Positions 57,923 through 64,000 of a stretch of DNA of 64,000 bases are shown here, piece after piece. The position numbers and the translations under genes were made by a program. The notes under the pieces are model-generated. The model was not told the origin of the DNA and did not search any database. It saw only the letters and a list, made by a program, of their open reading frames with translations. Numbering within the stretch: the stretch's first letter is position 1; each line of letters begins with the position of its first letter. Source of the stretch: Polytrichum commune (Eukaryota; Streptophyta; Polytrichopsida; Polytrichales; Polytrichaceae); the NCBI GenBank assembly GCA_950295325.1, contig OX485805.1, positions 53,714,758 through 53,778,757 of the forward strand, read 5' to 3'.

Positions 57923-60900
57923 GTATTTGGTCAAAGATGTTGGGGGACTTTGTGGCTCTTCAACACACCATATATCACTAAAACTAACAAAAACAGTGGC
58001 TCATTTGTACATGTAGTGTGACCGCAAGTTTCAAAACATCCAATTTCATCTCTCTAGTCCGAGACGGCTTTCTATAAAAATCTTTGGTTCAAGCGTGTGT
58101 GGGTTTCACATGATACCAAACAACCCCAAGAAGGGCTAGAGACCTAAACAAGGTCACCCACAATTCATGTATGGAATGTCACATTCTATGGTATTGCAAT
58201 TTCATGCAGTACATGTGGTAATTCTGTTCACCTTTCAGTTGTGCTACTTGCCATCCAATTTCAACCACAATGTAAGTGTGACTCTGAAACTCTTTTCTAT
58301 TCTTTCTGGAAGTAAGGCAACCTGACTTATGATCCGCTAGCGCAACTTCACAGTACCAAGAGCCAGTTGATTTTGGAAGCCTGAGGGTTGACTGCATACT
58401 GCTACAAGTTCTTTAAAACCCAGTTGTAAAGTTAAGAGAATTTGTTTTGATCAATTCCCTCGACATTCAATGCCGCACAAAATTCTCCCTTGAAATCAAG
58501 CACTAACTTAGCAGCCCACTTATGATTAACATCCTTTCAAGAAAAGTATAGTTTTGAAATTACTCTTTGACGTGATAGTCTGGTCTGAGAGGAAGAGGGC
58601 TTCATATTCTGCAATACCCATATAGCTACGATAACTGGAACTGCACTTGCAGAATGTAACAAAGTATTATAGCATAACCTGGATTCTGGATTCGTAAGGA
58701 TTAGGATCACATCAGAGTCTCATTCATTCAGCTACTTGGAGCTGCATGGATGCGAAAACTAATGATGAGGATCCGCCAAACATGATCAAAATGCATCAGT
58801 TTTGGGGACTGTTTAATGACATTTCAGCTAAAGATTATCTACTGCACGAAATCTTTTGATGTGCAAAGATTGCCAAGTATGTGGACAGCTTACACTGTGA
58901 GGCTAACATGCTTTTTGAAAACTTGAGGTCTTCTGAGAAGACACAGTGGGCAGAGAGGTTACGTACTCACATCTCCTTCACATCTAGATTGTGAGATTGT
59001 GCTGCGTTTTGTTGGTGGAACTTCAAGCATGATGATTATGAGCAGATTGATCCATCCTGTCTATACATCATGTCCAGCAAATGGGGTTTGTTACTACCCA
59101 GAGATTCTGTGTTGTGGGAGCTTGTAGCTCTGAAGTATCTAAGTATCTGCAGAGTCTAGTGGAAACTAAAGAATCTGAAAGGGTCGAAGAAATAAAGCTC
59201 GTTGATGGAGTGTAATAATATGAAGAAAAAAAAAACAGCACCATGATGTGCTCAGTCATTCTCCTGTGTTCTGTTTTGATTTATTTTGTTTTCTTCTTCT
59301 GTTGTTGTTGTTGTGGTGCCATCAAAGAAGCGTTTCAGTCATTTTAGTCGAGCTTCACATCAACTAGATGATGAGGCCGAAGTTGAATGATCAAAACATG
59401 TAGAAGCAAAATATTATGGACATGCTTTCTTACTAGCTGGATGCGAACTATACTACTGTAATGGGGCTTGATGACCTCATCATGGATTGTTATACTGGAG
59501 AACGCTTTATTGTCTGGAGTTGGATTCGTTTGCACTAAAGCAAATTTTGAGATAATTATGAGCTTGATTACTTAAGAATCTACTCATGACTGTAAGTTCT
59601 TTGTATCACTTGCCACGACAACCCTTGAGTTACCTGAAAGAAAGAAGAGTTGTGCTGACCAACAAATTTGCGCCGAGTGAGATGGCTTGCATCAGGTTAC
59701 TAATTAACTTAAAACTAAACACACAGCAATGGCAAAGTAGCAAGCAAATTTTTTCACCTAAACCAAATAATAACACATAATAGACGTGACAATTCAATGA
59801 AAAACAATTCTAGGTTACAACATAGAATATTGTATTTGCAATGTGTTGAGAAATATTAGCCAATCTAAAATAATATGATCATGCCAAATCACATTGACAA
59901 CATACAACAATTTTGTTGCACCCCTAATTGAAGTCAACTGACGTTGTGTTTGTAGGATTGGACCTTGGGATTATGCCCCAAGTTTCATAGGTAAAAAGGT
60001 GATATAGGGGAGTGGCTTAAATCATATGTGGCACTAAAGATGTGTCAAAAGACCACACGCAGCCTCAAGAAGGCAAAGTGTGGGGGTTCTCTCGAAATGA
60101 TGCCTTCTAGGGACAACAACGCTTTTAATTTTTTTTTGATCATAATATTATCTGACTTGAATGATTGAACTATTATTAGTAAAATTCTTAAGGCCTTTCC
60201 AAATGTGCAATGAACATTCCAATTGGACAAAGGATGCGGTTTGCAAAGCCTGTCAAAGTCTAGGGTTGTTAGCCCCAAAAGTGGTAGTTGGCCTCACTTT
60301 GGGGTGAACATTTGATTCTTTGATGGTGAAGTGGGTATTATAAACATAGGACTAGAAGCTTATATGAGTGGGAAGGGTAGTGAAATCATGGGGTGATGTC
60401 CTATGACTTCCCCCACTTATGAGCTTAATGCATATGGCCATGTTCGAGCCATTGGGCTCCTTAGTGACCTGCACTAATAAGGGCATGTCCCTAACTCCCA
60501 ATGGAGAGTTTCAAGGACATCCCTACTTGAAACCCCATTGGGCAAGCATTCTAGGATGTCCCGTAGTGGGGCACATGCCATGCATTCCGCACTTAGGTTT
60601 ATTGAGGGAGGTTGGACTAACTTGTGTGGGGCCCTTGGTTATGTAGAGTTAGCGGCATTACAAATCCATTGTGTCCCACTTTGCGGCTGCCATCGTTACA
60701 CAATGTGTTGCCTTCAAACTAAGTGTGAGTGTGAGATGTGACAAATTCAATTAGAGCTAGTTAAAATGTTTCCCCAAGAGTGTCTAATATTCATACTCCC
60801 ATAGTAAAAATAAGAATTTTTCAAGACCTCAATACATGTGGTATTCATGGAGAATTCATTACTCCCATACAACATCAAAATACTAATTTCTAATTTCTAA

Positions 60901-61817
60901 CAGCTAAAATAGTATATTTTATTACATATAACTATTGTAAAAAGGCTTGATTTTTTTTTTCTAATCTCAACTTTCAGTATTGTATTTACCTCTTGGGATC
61001 ATTAAAAAAAACCCTTCATTTTAACTCATGTTAGGTAGGGCTCAAGCTGGATCATCATCTAACATCTCCATATTTCATCCATTGTATGAAGGGTCTATGA
61101 ATTGCCCATCACCACCCAAAACCCTAGGGTTTGGAGTTGTAGTTTTGAGGTGTTAATGTGAATCATTTATGGAATTTGGGGCGAAACCATTTGAATCCAT
61201 TTTGAGCTCATTTTGATATATTTTGAGCATTGAAACACTCCCTTTAGTGGGGGGCTTGCAAGTGCTACATTGGTGTAGGGTTTGTGCAACAGTTTGGGGT
61301 TGGGTGAATAAGGAGGAATCCAAGAATATCATTGTGTGGGGATATTTTGTTGTGTGGCGGAGTACATTGTTTGCAAGCTTAGCTCATATGTAGACGCCAA
61401 AAGATTGCAAGTAGGTGGGTAGAGTATAACTAACCTCACGAATAAGTCTTCAAATATGGAAATAAAGTTATGTTGGTATCAAGACTTAAGTGGCTCAATG
61501 TGCACTTATGTCAATTTTACCAACCACATCATTATATGAGTTACACCCAATGAATGAAAGAGTATACCATGACCTCATTAAGCAATAATAAAGCATGTTT
61601 GCCTTTATTGTAGGCCTATTTTTGCAAGATTTATATTCTTTCATATACATTTGCTATGGTTTTTCAATCTAATTTTATTTTTGCGTGGTATATATACATT
61701 TTGCTTATTCTTAGCTATAACTTTGTATGTTTATCCCTTTCTTTGTCCTCCCAAAAACCGTATACAAGTGTTGTAAACTGAAGGTGATACACAAACATGG
61801 GTATGCTTTTAATGAAG
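57923..61817. other. Intergenic, no gene recognised
   Basis: 58.1-59.8 kb has balanced composition like the flanks of the XTH genes and may include unrecognised exons or a non-coding transcript. A minus-strand frame at 58179-58397 (72 codons) has no motif. 59.8-61.8 kb is AT-rich apart from a balanced patch at 60400-60740. Confidence 0.35.
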
Positions 61818-61825
61818 GGTGTACC

Positions 61826-62234
61826 CACGGGGAGGTCACTTCATTGTCAAGTTGACACCATGTGCTGACAAAGTTTGCTACCCCTATATTACATGCCATA
61901 TATAATTTTAAAATTTATGATATATTTTCTACATATACATAACCATTGATAGTATCTTTTGTATACTTTTTTGAAATTTTTAGTCATCTTTATTTTTTTT
62001 AGTAATTTTTTTAGTTCAATTCTGTGTCATTCTAGTTAGAAACGGTATGTTTTATGAAAAAAAAAATCATCAAATTTAGTTACCACTTTTGACTATGTCA
62101 TAGGTACTGTGTATATTTACTCATGAAAAATTTTTGATAAAATTTTGATCCATTTTGGTGGTGCAACTTACCAAAAGAAGATTTTTTTTGGTCGCACGTG
62201 GTATTCAACTTGACAATGGAGTGATCTACCTGTG
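61826..62234 (+). mobile_element. CACGGG-type MITE, 8-bp TSD, copy 3
   Basis: 409 bp. Left terminus CACGGGGAGGTCACTTCATT; right terminus in reverse CACAGGTAGATCACTCCATT. Target duplication GGTGTACC is exact (61818-61825, 62235-62242). Same orientation and nearly the same interior as the copies at 32612 and 35517. Confidence 0.93.
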
Positions 62235-62242
62235 GGTGTACC

Positions 62243-64000
62243 TCTTGGGAGGTAGAAGTTTCAACCACAAGACATGTTTGATTGAATTTGGCACATTATT
62301 CTTTTACACACCATATGACACCAAAGTGGGTATACAAAAATTCTATATTAAGCATAGGTGAGCCTCAAAGTAAACCCCCTTAGATGACCACACATTTATG
62401 AATCACAAAATTTGTACTTTAATTCAAGACCCTAAACGTACGAGTTCCAATAGTAAATTTCAAACCTGGCAATCTAAGCTCATGAAAAAATGTTGGCTTA
62501 AGAAGTTTTGATGCTAGTTTAATAAGTGCAGTTTATTCATTTAATGGAAAAATTAACATGTTGAGTTGATAAGGCCCACGTTAGGCACACATACCTTCAG
62601 TTTCATAAAAGGGTATGAATTAGCCATGATGTAGTGTAAATAACGATCGTGTGTCACCGCACCTCGAGTACCAACCAACACTAACAACCAAAACAAAACA
62701 TAGCAAATGCACACATACATAACATACCTCCACAGAGAAAAAAAGAGTCAAACCCTAGCAAGAGCTCTAATTCTCTCTTCAAATGTACACAATGATTCAA
62801 GTTATCTCTTACTTCATCACTGGAGAATCCAAGAGTGTAAGGGGAGATGAACTCAAGATTTTATTGCGATAACATGCAATCTTCACCTCACACACGCTCT
62901 CTTCACACATTCATTCACAAAGCTTGACTTGGTAAGAATGCCAAGCCAAGGAGGAGGCTCCTCACTTAGGAGCATCTCTCCAACTCCTAGGTTTCATTTG
63001 TCCAACTTCAAATGAATAAAACCCACTGGATGCGGTGTGGACGTTGACGCCACATACCGTGACAGTTGTCGTGTAAATAGCAATCATGTGTAATTGCAGC
63101 TCGAGTACCAATCACCACTAACAACTAAAACTAAAACATAGTAAAGGTACACATACACAACATATCTTCACATGCACCCCTTTAGCTGACTATGGAGCCC
63201 CGCCAAGTAGCTAGGACCAACGCCAATCCAAAGAGCATAGATAATGAAGAATTGCTCCACAACCAATTGGGGTGGTGAACGTCATTCCAAAGAACTGTAG
63301 GTTAGGTACAATGTAAGCCCCATCCTTAATCGCCTATGATGTTTGGTCATTAGATTCCAAAGAATAAATTCCACCGTCTCGCGTTCGATCGTGTTTTTAA
63401 ACCATAAGTCCTCATTTTCCACTTAGGCAGGCCCACCACAGTGAAAACCATACATGATCATTGAGTATGACTGGTGGAAGCACCAAGTACCAAAGATCCT
63501 CGACAACGAGGACAACTTCACTATCCAGATGGTAGAGAAGTTAAGGCATGCGATGTGCCAATCAAATTAACACTGGTCCCACAAGAGCATAGTAACCATT
63601 TTTTTTTCTCCCCGCACACAAAATATGAAAGATCATCTAGCATCATGGCCAATTCAGGATGAATTGTATCCTCAATGCATAGATGACATGGGGTACATTT
63701 TTTTGAATGCCCACAATATTCCCTGCCATCTTTGCCTTCCAACAATAACACACCACTCGGCAACACCTCCTTCACCCTAATGATAGTGCATTGCAGTTAG
63801 TAAGCACCACTATAAATTTGTGTATAACGCAATGTGTCACGGTGTTGAGCAATGGACAAATTCTAAAATGGACATAGGCATGGTCCTCTGGAAGAACTGA
63901 GCCCGCTCTTGCAAACACTGGGCCCAAACGTTTGGGTCATCCAAATCCACAACATGAGCTAGCTTTTCCCAAATAGAACTCGAGAGCAGAGGTTCACGTC
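62243..64000. other. Intergenic with a 100-bp direct repeat; no gene supported
   Basis: Besides the direct repeat listed separately, 63180-64000 has more balanced composition. Frames of 62 codons (plus, 63474-63662) and 84 codons (minus, 63521-63775) overlap on opposite strands. The minus one has several Cys and His (HSKKCTPCHLC) but no known domain. Confidence 0.35.
62634..63172. repeat. Direct repeat of about 100 bp, 437 bp apart
   Basis: GTGTAAATA(A/G)C(G/A)ATC(G/A)TGTGT opens units at 62634 and 63071. Both continue through CTCGAGTACCAA(C/T)CA and ACTAACAAC(C/T)(A/)AAAC to ACACATAC(A/-)(T/C)AACATA. Between them lie CT-rich phrases. It may be a decayed tandem duplication or the terminal repeats of a small retroelement; no primer-binding site is visible. 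Confidence 0.6.

Overview
The window looks like nuclear DNA of a land plant. The only two clearly intact genes are four-exon xyloglucan endotransglucosylase/hydrolases (XTHs), a plant cell-wall family. They have GT-AG introns, signal peptides and the canonical glycoside hydrolase family 16 active site. The remainder is AT-rich intergenic sequence full of plant-type transposons. The wording of the Ty1/copia gag-protease relic and of the 'GHTHDDID' protein reminds me of sequences from mosses and other seed-free plants, but that is a recalled impression and the species cannot be fixed from the sequence.

Layout. 1-800 is an array of twelve 20-bp inverted-repeat sites. 1001-4069 (+) is a large transposase-like gene of an uncharacterised family, nearly intact but broken by one TGA. 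5973-7809 (+) is XTH copy 1. 9.4-21.5 kb is transposon-dominated and includes a Ty1/copia gag-protease relic (14.27-16.48 kb) cut by two later insertions. 21516-24022 (-) is XTH copy 2, convergent with copy 1, with the same intron phases (1, 0, 2) and a tandem duplication over its last splice acceptor. 25.8-64 kb has no gene I can support. It holds many small DNA transposons plus a pogo/Tigger-like relic, a LINE 3' fragment and a tRNA-type SINE.

The most informative structure in the second half is a group of six elements with C(A/C/T)CGGGTAG-like termini and exact 8-bp target-site duplications (14473-15241, 32612-33019, 35517-35926, 45208-45791, 55230-57306, 61826-62234; the left ends of 32612, 35517 and 61826 read GGGAGG in place of GGGTAG). 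Sizes run from 408 to 2077 bp, so one mobilising activity seems to have moved several different interiors. Two further families flanked by TA, and a Tourist-like family flanked by TAA/TTA, are also multi-copy here.

The two XTHs would be secreted to the wall, where such enzymes cut and rejoin or hydrolyse xyloglucan. Nothing else in the window is obviously linked to them in function. Short open frames elsewhere are mostly chance or repeat-derived. All calls come from reading the sequence; no database search was possible.
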